From a bacterium (GTDB taxonomy: Bacteria; JACRDZ01; JAJRWM01): a DNA stretch of 5,012 bases. Positions 1 to 5,012 of this stretch are shown here, one piece after another. Below the pieces are notes generated by a model, which was not told the origin of the DNA, made no database searches, and saw nothing but the letters and a program-made list of their open reading frames with translations. The DNA lies in the NCBI GenBank assembly GCA_024276815.1, contig JAJRWM010000158.1, positions 1-5,012 on the forward strand, read 5' to 3'. The translations under genes and the position numbers were made by a program. Positions within the stretch are counted from its first letter, which is position 1. Every line of letters starts with the position of its first letter.

Positions 1-1110
1 AGGATAGAGACCAAAGCTTCCTGTTGCGCCGGTGAATGCGCGCCGGTTAAGAAGGATGCTCTTTTAATCGAAGCTCCCTTTGTCAGCGGCACGCTTGATT
101 CCGGGATGGGCAGGATCGCTGTCGTCAGCCCTGAATTAAGTTTCCGTGATCGTCTGGGCGGCTGGCAAGCCCGCTGGGGCGTTGGCCGAATGAAATATTT
201 GGCGCCGCCGGGAATCTACGCTGTCGGCCAGCCCTCGGAGAACTCGCCGGTTCTGGTCTCGGCTAATTATAAAATGAGCTTTGACGCGCTGCGTTCCAGC
301 TTAAAGGGGCAAGATGCCTGGCTTTTGGTTATCGACACCTCGGGTATCAATGTCTGGTGCGCCGCCGGCAAAGGAACTTTCGGCACGGAGGAAATCGTCC
401 GGCGGATCAAGTTGGTACAACTGGAAAAGATTGTGACTCACAAGACGATTATCGTACCGCAGTTGGGCGCGCCCGGCGTTAACGCTTTTGAAGTCAAGAA
501 ACAGAGTGGTTTCCGGGTGGTTTACGGGCCGGTGCGGGCACGGGATTTACCGCGGTTTCTTGACTCAAACATGAAGGCGACCCCTGAGATGAGACAGGTT
601 CGCTTTACCCTTCGGGACCGGCTGGTTTTAACGCCGGTTGAACTTGTCGGCTGGTCAAAGGTCGCTATTCTGATCATGATCGCCTTGTTTTTGCTGGGCG
701 GGATTGGGCGGGATTGGTACTCGCTTTCACGGTCGCTTGACCAAGGCGTTGTCAGCGCGCTTTTATTTTTGAGAGCCTATTTAGCCGGCAATGTCCTGAC
801 GCCCGTTCTTCTGCCCTGGCTGCCGGGGCGTTCTTTTGCCGTCAAAGGCGCCTGGGCTGGTATAATATTAACCTTGGCGGTTGAAGGATACGGCTTGGCT
901 CATCCGGCTTTTTTCGGGAATACCCTGAGCGCGGCGGCCTGGCTCTTTCTGCTGCCGGCAATCAGCAGTTTCTTCGGCCTGAATTTTACCGGCGCTTCGA
1001 CCTACACTTCGTTGTCCGGCGTTCAGCGGGAAATGAAAATCGCCGTCCCGGTTCAGAGTGTTTGCGCGGTGTTGGGTTCAGGATTATGGCTGGCGGGACT
1101 ATTTGTCTGA
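1..1110 (+). CDS. hgcA: HgcA, corrinoid mercury-methylating protein (5' end outside window)
   Basis: This is the membrane corrinoid protein that transfers a methyl group to Hg(II) in mercury-methylating anaerobes. The frame is open to base 1, so 369 residues are visible (numbered from base 1). The diagnostic cap-helix motif NVWCAAGK lies at about 117-124. Its Cys120 (bases 358-360) corresponds to the Cys that is the lower axial ligand of the cobalamin cobalt in the family. Upstream are other family-like blocks: RDRLGGWQARWGVGRM and SANYKMSFDALR. The C-terminal half has five hydrophobic segments, roughly 219-235, 249-273, 279-300, 308-329 and 346-369, as expected for the HgcA membrane domain; GLNFTGAS precedes the last. 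The ATG at 106 is not the likely start: it has no ribosome binding site, and the preceding 35 codons look coding, with Cys8, Cys9 and Cys13. Probably only a few N-terminal residues are missing. It is co-transcribed with hgcB, 21 bp downstream. The family assignment is very secure; methylation activity is inferred from the family. Confidence 0.97.
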   Translation, partial: RIETKASCCAGECAPVKKDALLIEAPFVSGTLDSGMGRIAVVSPELSFRDRLGGWQARWGVGRMKYLAPPGIYAVGQPSENSPVLVSANYKMSFDALRSSLKGQDAWLLVIDTSGINVWCAAGKGTFGTEEIVRRIKLVQLEKIVTHKTIIVPQLGAPGVNAFEVKKQSGFRVVYGPVRARDLPRFLDSNMKATPEMRQVRFTLRDRLVLTPVELVGWSKVAILIMIALFLLGGIGRDWYSLSRSLDQGVVSALLFLRAYLAGNVLTPVLLPWLPGRSFAVKGAWAGIILTLAVEGYGLAHPAFFGNTLSAAAWLFLLPAISSFFGLNFTGASTYTSLSGVQREMKIAVPVQSVCAVLGSGLWLAGLFV

Positions 1111-1116
1111 GGAATC

Positions 1117-1122
1117 AGGAGG
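1117..1122 (+). promoter_or_regulatory. Ribosome binding site of hgcB, deciding its start
   Basis: A perfect AGGAGG lies 9 nt before the ATG at 1132. An in-frame TTG at 1123 directly abuts this sequence, with no spacing, so it cannot be served by it. This supports the ATG as the start of hgcB. Confidence 0.85.
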
Positions 1123-1131
1123 TTGTCAATT

Positions 1132-1434
1132 ATGGCTCAATTAAAATACTTGACGGATGTTGTCACTTTGGAGTTATATCCGGAAAAATGCATTGGCTGT
1201 GGGATGTGCGTTGATGTCTGCCCCCACGCCGTGTTTAAAATGAAGGGGAAAAAGGCGGAAATGGTTAACCGTGACGCCTGCATGGAATGCGGCGCCTGTT
1301 CCCGTAATTGTCCGGCTGAAGCGATTATGGTAACCGCCGGCGTGGGTTGCGCTTCGGGGATAATTAATGGTCTGTTGAGAGGCACCGAACCGACCTGTGA
1401 CTGCGGCGACGACAATTCCTCCGGTTGCTGTTAA
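1132..1434 (+). CDS. hgcB: HgcB, ferredoxin partner of HgcA in mercury methylation
   Basis: A 100-residue 2x[4Fe-4S] ferredoxin that, from knowledge of the family, reduces the HgcA corrinoid and may bind or hand over Hg(II)/methylmercury. Two classical cluster motifs are visible: CIGCGMCVDVCP (Cys20, 23, 26, 30) and CMECGACSRNCP (Cys50, 53, 56, 60). After them comes Cys73 in the context VGCASG, matching the conserved extra cysteine described as essential in the Pseudodesulfovibrio mercurii ND132 protein. The tail holds Cys89, Cys91 and a terminal Cys99-Cys100 pair; vicinal C-terminal cysteines are typical of HgcB, while the added C-x-C is less expected. Length is normal for the family. The ATG at 1132 is chosen over TTG at 1123 because of the AGGAGG spacing. 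It lies directly behind hgcA and is followed by a strong hairpin, which suggests a two-gene unit. Adjacency to hgcA separates it from ordinary ferredoxins. Confidence 0.96.
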   Translation: MAQLKYLTDVVTLELYPEKCIGCGMCVDVCPHAVFKMKGKKAEMVNRDACMECGACSRNCPAEAIMVTAGVGCASGIINGLLRGTEPTCDCGDDNSSGCC

Positions 1435-1498
1435 AGTGTGTTACGAGCGAATGTAAGGCGGCAGTTGCCGAAGGCCAATTTATATTTTTGAAGGGGGC

Positions 1499-1536
1499 GT
1501 GGGGGAAACTTTTTATAATAAAAAAGTTTCCCCCAC
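1499..1536. repeat. Perfect 16-bp inverted repeat (hairpin) after hgcB, possible terminator
   Basis: The arms 1499-1514 (GTGGGGGAAACTTTTT) and 1521-1536 are exact reverse complements around the 6-nt loop ATAATA. The stem is very stable, with a GC-rich base and an A/T-rich tip. It sits 64 bp after the hgcB stop and before the cupin gene, where a terminator for hgcAB would be expected. No T-run directly follows the right arm (AAGCCGCTTAGAAG comes next), so it is not a textbook intrinsic terminator. It could equally be part of a dispersed repeat or an mRNA-stabilising 3' hairpin. Confidence 0.75.
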
Positions 1537-1538
1537 AA

Positions 1539-1560
1539 GCCGCTTAGAAGATTTTAATTT
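1539..1560 (+). repeat. Short dispersed direct repeat, copy 1
   Basis: GCCGCTTAGAAG followed by ATTTTAATTT. The same 12-mer, followed by TTTTAATTT (one A fewer), recurs at 2105-2125 in the same orientation. Each copy follows a G/C-run hairpin (this one after 1499-1536) and is followed within a few bases by TAGGG. The two copies bracket the cupin gene. Confidence 0.7.
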
Positions 1561-1608
1561 GTTTTAGGGATTTGGCGCTGAAAATATGAAAGGTGATTTA
1601 TAAGAGTT

Positions 1609-1947
1609 ATGAGTAAAAAAGTACTTGAAGGTAATGTAATCAACGCGGGCGATCTGCTGGCTTATCAGGATGAAGCTGTGGTCAGCCGCATGATTATCAA
1701 GCAGGAGTCCGGTTCAGTGACGATGTTCGCCTTTGACAAAGGGCAGGGATTGAGTGAACATACCGCTCCCTTCGCCGCGCTGGTTCATGTCCTGGACGGT
1801 GAGGTGGCAATTCTGATTGACGGCAATCTTTCACATTTAAAGACCGGCGAAATGATTATCATGCCCGCCAATAAGCCGCATTCACTAAAAGCCGTTACCC
1901 CGTTTAAAATGATGCTGATCATGATTAAGGATAAAAAGACGGAGTGA
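1609..1947 (+). CDS. Small single-domain cupin protein, function unknown
   Basis: A 112-residue protein with one cupin beta-barrel and no signal peptide or membrane segment, so probably cytoplasmic. Motif 1 is seen around 45-64 (GQGLSEHTAPF through VLDGE) and motif 2 around 80-92 (GEMIIMPANKPHSL). In classical cupins motif 1 supplies H-x-H and a Glu to a metal and motif 2 supplies a further His. Here His51 and His91 are present, but the second His of the pair is Ala53 and the usual Glu position looks like Ala; His60 could substitute. A metal site may therefore be altered or absent. Translation probably starts at the ATG at 1609, with AGGTGA at 1591-1596, a rather long 12-nt spacing. Related small cupins are commonly annotated only as cupin-domain proteins. 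It follows the hgcB hairpin, so it is probably a separate transcript. No link to mercury methylation can be shown. Confidence 0.85.
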   Translation: MSKKVLEGNVINAGDLLAYQDEAVVSRMIIKQESGSVTMFAFDKGQGLSEHTAPFAALVHVLDGEVAILIDGNLSHLKTGEMIIMPANKPHSLKAVTPFKMMLIMIKDKKTE

Positions 1948-1949
1948 CT

Positions 1950-1991
1950 ATGGCATTTAACGATCTTACTCGCGGATTCTCCAAGTTATAG
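1950..1991 (+). other. 13-codon ORF after the cupin, possible gene relic or leader
   Basis: An ATG 2 nt after the cupin stop opens a 13-residue frame, MAFNDLTRGFSKL, ended by TAG. GGAG at 1941-1944, inside the last cupin codons, is spaced 5 nt from the ATG, so it could be translated by coupling. The N-terminus reads like the start of a normal protein that has been cut short. It may be the remnant of a deleted second operon gene, or chance. I recognise no family in it. Confidence 0.3.
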
Positions 1992-2059
1992 TTTTTAGAG
2001 CAAGTTACTATCAGTTGTACGGTTTTTGCCGAGAGACAAATGAAAGTTTTTGTGGGGGA

Positions 2060-2092
2060 TTGGGGGCGGTGTTTTACAAAAAGAGCCCCCAA
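2060..2092. terminator. GC-rich hairpin between convergent cupin and ubiD genes, probable terminator
   Basis: The arms TTGGGGGC (2060-2067) and GCCCCCAA (2085-2092) are perfect complements around a 17-nt loop, with a TTTT/AAAA pairing possible inside the loop. On the + strand it is followed by the moderately T-rich GGTTCTTGTTTTG. It lies between the 3' ends of two convergent genes and may act in both directions, although on the minus strand no U-run follows. Confidence 0.55.
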
Positions 2093-2104
2093 GGTTCTTG
2101 TTTT

Positions 2105-2125
2105 GCCGCTTAGAAGTTTTAATTT
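2105..2125 (+). repeat. Short dispersed direct repeat, copy 2
   Basis: GCCGCTTAGAAG followed by TTTTAATTT, repeating 1539-1560 with one base deleted. It ends three bases before the stop codon of the convergent UbiD-family gene (complement of 2129-2131). As in copy 1, a hairpin with runs of G and C lies just upstream. Confidence 0.7.
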
Positions 2126-2128
2126 ACT

Positions 2129-3907
2129 CTAGGGTAAAGGAATTCCGTAACGGTCCCACTTGGAATTGACCAGGCTCTCCCATTCCGGGTCAAAGGCGAC
2201 CGGCTGACGGTAGCCCTCTTTCCAGGTCGCGTCAATGGCAATCGGGAAGCGCAACACCAGACGGTTGCCAATCACCTCCCGGTTAGCCGGATGAATGTCC
2301 TTTAGCGGGTCAAAACGGGTAAACCAGCCCCAAAGTACCAGGGCCGGATCATCAAGCGGCACGTCTGAAGAGACCAGCACATGGAACAAATATTGTTTGG
2401 TGATCGAATGACGGGCCAGGGCTTCCCGAATGGGCGCCGCCTCTCGCCCTTCCTTCACGCGAACAATTAAAAAAGCGTCCCCCAGCATCATCAGTTTGTC
2501 GATATCCTGATGGACTTCTGCCGCCGCCGGCGGAGCTGGCGGCGGAGCCGTCCGCACTGGTTGGTTGGCGCTGTTAACCGCCAGGAGAATCAGCCGGCTT
2601 CCCATGTTCATCGACGGCCCGGTGAAGTCCAGCGTGTCCTGCGCCGTAGGCGCGATTAAATAGATGCCTTCAAGCACGTCGAGCTTTTTCCATAAAGCGT
2701 CGCTGACCTGTTTGAAGTCCTTGATATTAATGTCATCTTCAACGATGATGAGTATTTTGGTTAAGGAAAGCTGGCCTTCTCCAAGTATCGTGAAGGCTTG
2801 CTTGAGAGCTTCTCTGGGATAACGCTCCCGAACCCTGGCGACGGCCAGGGGGTGGAACCCGGTTTCCGGATAGGCCCAAAGATCAAGTATCCCAGGATGA
2901 ACCATTCTCAGCATGGGAATGGAAACTTCCTGGAGAGACTCGCCGATGAAATAATCTTCCTGGCAGGGTTTGCCGACCACGGTCGCCGGATAAATGGCGT
3001 CTTTACGGGCCAGCATACGGTTTACCCGAAAGACCGGAAAATCAGCTGAATGGGAATAGTGCCCCAGGTGGTCGCCAAAAGGCCCCTCTCTCCTCACTTC
3101 ACCAGGCGTTACCGAGCCTTCGAGAACAAATTCTGCGGTAGCCGGTATTCTGTGACCGGTCGTTTTACGGCTGATTACGTCAAGCGGTTTGCCCATCATA
3201 ATCGCGGCGATCAGCCGTTCATCCAGTCCTTCAGGCACCGGGGCGATGGCGGCGATTGTCAACGCTGGCGGCCCGCCGAAAAAAACGCTTACCGGCAGAG
3301 GTCTTCCTGTGGCCAGCGCTTTCTGGAAATGAAAACCGCCGCCTTTTTCGATCTGCCAGTGCATGCCGGTAGTCGTCGAGTCATAGCGCTGCATACGGTA
3401 GATTCCCAGGTTACCGACCCCTGTTTCCGGATCAGTGGTATGCACCAAAGGCAGGGTGAAAAAAGGCCCGCCGTCGTGCGGCCAGCAGTGTAAACAGGGC
3501 AACTTCAACAGGTCCGGCGGCGACTGAAGATTATCCAGTATGGGGCCGGAACGGACCTTGCGCAGACGTACCCGCAAAAGCCCCATGATATCTTTACGTT
3601 TGGCCCAGATTGTACTGAGCTTGGGAGGCATAAGCTGTTCCGCCAGGGAGACCAGCTTTTCTCCCAGTTCTTCAGGGGGGAGACAGAAAAGCATATCGAC
3701 TCGTTTTTTGGTGCCGTAAAGGTTGGAGACCAGCCGGTAGGGCGAACCCTTGACGTTTTCAAACAGCAGGGCCGGGCCGCCTTGTTCGATGACCCGGTGC
3801 TGGATGATGGTTATCTCCTGGTCAGGGCTGACTTCTTCCTTGATTCGGACCAATTCGCCGAGAGACTCAAGATGCTGGATGAAGGAACGTAAATCAGGAT
3901 AATGCAA
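2129..3907 (-). CDS. UbiD-family prenylated-FMN-dependent decarboxylase, quinone biosynthesis
   Basis: A 592-residue UbiD-family (de)carboxylase using prenylated FMN, probably acting in the cytoplasm on a prenylated aromatic acid in menaquinone or ubiquinone-type synthesis. Visible family blocks are GNLGIYRMQ (Asn166, Arg171), PVPEGLDE (Glu230), PATAEFVLEG and EGPFGDHLGHY (Glu274, Asp279). From a remembered alignment to Fdc1/UbiD these match a metal-ligand Asn and Glu and the catalytic Arg-Glu-Glu/Asp triad. It is about 95 residues longer than E. coli UbiD: after a Pro/Ala-rich linker (about 454-463) a C-terminal region follows that partly resembles the region at 383-420. The start is TTG at 3905-3907, with AGGTGA spaced 6 nt upstream and no nearby ATG. 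It lies 32 bp downstream of the prenyltransferase gene and is probably co-transcribed. No UbiX-like cofactor gene is in the window. The family is certain; the choice between menaquinone (MqnL-like) and UbiD proper is open, and an unrelated aromatic-acid decarboxylase is less likely given the neighbour. Confidence 0.92.
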   Translation of the reverse strand: MHYPDLRSFIQHLESLGELVRIKEEVSPDQEITIIQHRVIEQGGPALLFENVKGSPYRLVSNLYGTKKRVDMLFCLPPEELGEKLVSLAEQLMPPKLSTIWAKRKDIMGLLRVRLRKVRSGPILDNLQSPPDLLKLPCLHCWPHDGGPFFTLPLVHTTDPETGVGNLGIYRMQRYDSTTTGMHWQIEKGGGFHFQKALATGRPLPVSVFFGGPPALTIAAIAPVPEGLDERLIAAIMMGKPLDVISRKTTGHRIPATAEFVLEGSVTPGEVRREGPFGDHLGHYSHSADFPVFRVNRMLARKDAIYPATVVGKPCQEDYFIGESLQEVSIPMLRMVHPGILDLWAYPETGFHPLAVARVRERYPREALKQAFTILGEGQLSLTKILIIVEDDINIKDFKQVSDALWKKLDVLEGIYLIAPTAQDTLDFTGPSMNMGSRLILLAVNSANQPVRTAPPPAPPAAAEVHQDIDKLMMLGDAFLIVRVKEGREAAPIREALARHSITKQYLFHVLVSSDVPLDDPALVLWGWFTRFDPLKDIHPANREVIGNRLVLRFPIAIDATWKEGYRQPVAFDPEWESLVNSKWDRYGIPLP

Positions 3908-3913
3908 ATTTAA

Positions 3914-3919
3914 TCACCT
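3914..3919 (-). promoter_or_regulatory. Ribosome binding site supporting the TTG start of the UbiD-family gene
   Basis: On the minus strand AGGTGA is followed by TTAAAT and then TTG. The 6-nt spacing is good, and no in-frame ATG lies close by, so TTG is the likely initiation codon. The same AGGTGA core precedes the cupin gene. Confidence 0.7.
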
Positions 3920-3939
3920 GTCAGGTTTAATAAGGGTGT

Positions 3940-4812
3940 TTAGCTGATCCACATCAAAGGGATCATCGCGCCAAAAATACCGGCGATGGCGGACAGCGGG
4001 AAAAAACGGAATGATAGTGGAATTATCGGAACATAGGCCAGAACAAAAGCCGACGCGGAAATCACAAAAGCTCCCCAGGCCAGAACATTACCGCCGGTGA
4101 AAAGAAGCAGGCCAACCGCCGCAAGCAGGGCCACCGAGTGGATGGCGGCGGCAACGAACTGGGCCCCGGTAAAACCAAAGGCGGCCGGTATGCTGTGAAT
4201 GCCCGCCTCGCGGTCGAAATCAATATCCTGCAACGCGTAAATAATATCAAATCCGCTCATCCAGCAGAAAGTGAAAAGAGTCAGCAGGAGAATGTGTACA
4301 TCGGTCGGCAGCTTTCCGGAAGCGGCGATATAAGCGCCAACCGGGGCCAGCAACAAGCAGACGCCAATGCCCAGGTGGCAATAGGGGGTGAAACGTTTCA
4401 GCAAGGAATAGGTGATCAGGATTGACGCCGGGATCGGGGACAGCAGCAAGCAGAGCCTGCCCAGGAAAGCGCAGGCCAGGAGGTAGACCGCAAGACCGAT
4501 TCCGGCGACCAGATAAGCGCTGTTCACAGTCATGCTGCCCTTTGGCAGCTCACGGTTTGCCGTTCGTGGGTTTTTGGCGTCTATTTTGCGGTCGAGAATG
4601 CGGTTCATCGCCATGCCCATGGTGCGCGCGCCGACTCCGGCGAGAAATATTAGCAGTAAAGTATTTAGCGGCGGCAATTTGCCCCCCGCTCCCAGCCAGG
4701 CTCCGGAAAAGAGGAAAGGCAAACTGTAGACTGTATGCTCAATTTTGGTAAACCGCAACAACTTAAGAAGGTGGTGCTCATTATTTACTTTAAGTGATTT
4801 AGGCAAACTCAT
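3940..4812 (-). CDS. UbiA-family prenyltransferase, likely quinone biosynthesis (MqnP/UbiA-like)
   Basis: A 290-residue integral membrane prenyltransferase that attaches a polyprenyl chain to an aromatic acid during quinone synthesis. The two Asp-rich, Mg-diphosphate-binding motifs of the UbiA superfamily are present: NRILDRKID (Asn70, Asp74, Asp78), followed by NPRTANRELP, and YALQDIDFD (Asp196, Asp200), followed by GIHSIPAAFG. Several hydrophobic helices are visible, for example about 51-69, 99-116, 127-136, 147-164, 174-186, 214-238, 244-266 and 272-289, in keeping with the family's multi-helix fold. The KIEHT and GFDIIYALQD wording resembles the 4-hydroxybenzoate-type or MqnP branch rather than MenA; this is a judgement from memory. 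Length is normal. Start is ATG at 4810-4812, with AAGG spaced about 9 nt upstream. It is the first gene of a probable two-gene operon with the decarboxylase 32 bp downstream, the next step of the same pathway, and a clear promoter lies upstream. Confidence 0.92.
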   Translation of the reverse strand: MSLPKSLKVNNEHHLLKLLRFTKIEHTVYSLPFLFSGAWLGAGGKLPPLNTLLLIFLAGVGARTMGMAMNRILDRKIDAKNPRTANRELPKGSMTVNSAYLVAGIGLAVYLLACAFLGRLCLLLSPIPASILITYSLLKRFTPYCHLGIGVCLLLAPVGAYIAASGKLPTDVHILLLTLFTFCWMSGFDIIYALQDIDFDREAGIHSIPAAFGFTGAQFVAAAIHSVALLAAVGLLLFTGGNVLAWGAFVISASAFVLAYVPIIPLSFRFFPLSAIAGIFGAMIPLMWIS

Positions 4813-4870
4813 GGGATAACCTTGCTCCGGATGCCGAAAGAATTCCTTTTACCAACCAATTGTGGGCAGG

Positions 4871-4888
4871 TCGGGAACCACCGCCCGA
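4871..4888 (-). promoter_or_regulatory. Small inverted repeat in the ubiA leader
   Basis: TCGGG (4871-4875) and CCCGA (4884-4888) are perfect complements around an 8-nt loop. They lie just downstream of the predicted transcription start of the ubiA operon. It could be a weak 5' hairpin or an operator; a 5-bp stem can also arise by chance. Confidence 0.3.
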
Positions 4889-4900
4889 AAATTAAGCACA

Positions 4901-4929
4901 ACTATACCACCACGACTTTTCCAAGTCAA
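4901..4929 (-). promoter_or_regulatory. Sigma70-type promoter of the ubiA-ubiD operon
   Basis: On the minus strand the -35 box TTGACT (complement of 4924-4929) and the -10 box TATAGT (complement of 4901-4906) are separated by exactly 17 nt. TGG just before the -10 box gives an extended -10. Transcription would begin near 4894, leaving a leader of about 80 nt before the ATG at 4812. Confidence 0.75.
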
Positions 4930-4994
4930 GGTTATTCAGATTTCGTGTGTAACCCGTCAGTGAAGTGGGGGATTAGCTGGTGTCGGGGGAGAAG

Positions 4995-5000
4995 AGGAGG
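4995..5000 (+). promoter_or_regulatory. Possible ribosome binding site for a gene beyond the right edge
   Basis: A perfect AGGAGG lies 12 bases from the window end on the + strand. No ATG or GTG is complete in the remaining bases (GAATAAACATCG). A start at or just past the edge would have a long spacing. The next gene would then run divergently from ubiA. Confidence 0.3.
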
Positions 5001-5012
5001 GAATAAACATCG

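Noticed and set aside
106-108. ATG as the start of hgcA
   Set aside because: No ribosome binding site precedes it, and the 35 upstream codons stay open to the window edge and look coding, with HgcA-like N-terminal content.
861-866. TATAAT with upstream TGG inside hgcA, as a promoter for hgcB
   Set aside because: The sequence 17 nt upstream (GCCGTC) is not a -35 box, and it encodes a hydrophobic HgcA segment; likely chance.
1123-1125. TTG as the start of hgcB
   Set aside because: It directly abuts AGGAGG with no spacing; the ATG at 1132 has a 9-nt spacing.
1137-1415. Minus-strand ORF opposite hgcB
   Set aside because: Shadow of the real HgcB frame; its sequence lacks any recognisable domain and it has no independent context.
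1488-1519. TTGAAG and TATAAT as a promoter for the cupin gene
   Set aside because: The spacer is 20 nt and the -10 overlaps the tip of the perfect hairpin; not convincing without a mapped start.
2516-2554. GC-rich near-palindromic repeats (GCCGCCGGCGG type) as a regulatory element
   Set aside because: They are explained by Pro/Ala codons of the interdomain linker in the UbiD-family protein.
2798-3762. Open frames at 2798-3049 and 3050-3493 (+) and 3505-3762 (-) within the UbiD-family gene
   Set aside because: They are alternative-frame shadows of a clearly conserved coding region and have no family motifs.
4062-4751. Open frames in both strands within the prenyltransferase gene
   Set aside because: The prenyltransferase frame contains both Asp-rich motifs and its membrane segments; the others are overlapping shadows.
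4965-4974. GTGGGGGATT as a third copy of the hairpin-repeat element
   Set aside because: It matches 2052-2061 over 10 bases only, with no paired C-run and no GCCGCTTAGAAG core nearby.

Overview
The window reads as chromosomal DNA of an anaerobic, mercury-methylating bacterium. The decisive evidence is an hgcA-hgcB pair on the + strand (1-1434). HgcA carries the cap-helix signature N-V-W-C-A-A-G-K followed by a five-helix membrane domain. HgcB is a small 2x[4Fe-4S] ferredoxin with the conserved third-region cysteine (Cys73) and a cysteine-rich tail. The base composition looks balanced to slightly GC-rich. A long-form UbiD and a quinone-type UbiA prenyltransferase fit a Desulfobacterota (Syntrophales-like) or anaerobic Firmicutes host. 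That taxonomic reading is an inference and is not proven by the sequence.

Layout. 1-1110: hgcA, open at the left edge, so its true start is missing. 1132-1434: hgcB, 21 bp downstream with a strong ribosome binding site. 1435-1608: intergenic, holding a perfect 16-bp-stem hairpin (1499-1536) and copy 1 of a short dispersed repeat (1539-1560). 1609-1947: a small single-domain cupin on the + strand. 1948-2128: intergenic, holding a 13-codon ORF that may be a gene relic (1950-1991), a GC-rich hairpin (2060-2092) and repeat copy 2 (2105-2125), which ends just before the stop codon of the convergent ubiD-family gene. 2129-3907 (-): a 592-residue UbiD-family decarboxylase starting at TTG. 3940-4812 (-): a UbiA-family prenyltransferase, 32 bp upstream of the decarboxylase. 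4813-5012: the leader and a good sigma70-type promoter for the ubiA-ubiD operon, plus a possible ribosome binding site at the right edge for a gene outside the window.

How the genes work together. HgcA (corrinoid methyl carrier) and HgcB (electron donor, probable Hg(II)/thiolate handler) are the two proteins known to be required for methylmercury formation. The minus-strand pair is a prenylation plus prenylated-FMN-dependent decarboxylation module for quinone synthesis, most simply menaquinone by the futalosine route (MqnP/MqnL-like) or the classical UbiA/UbiD steps. The cupin lies between the two modules, flanked by hairpins and repeats, and has no assignable substrate. I see no tRNA, rRNA, CRISPR array or transposase. 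The main biological interest is the mercury methylation pair. The repeat-flanked cupin and an apparent internal repeat in the decarboxylase are secondary.
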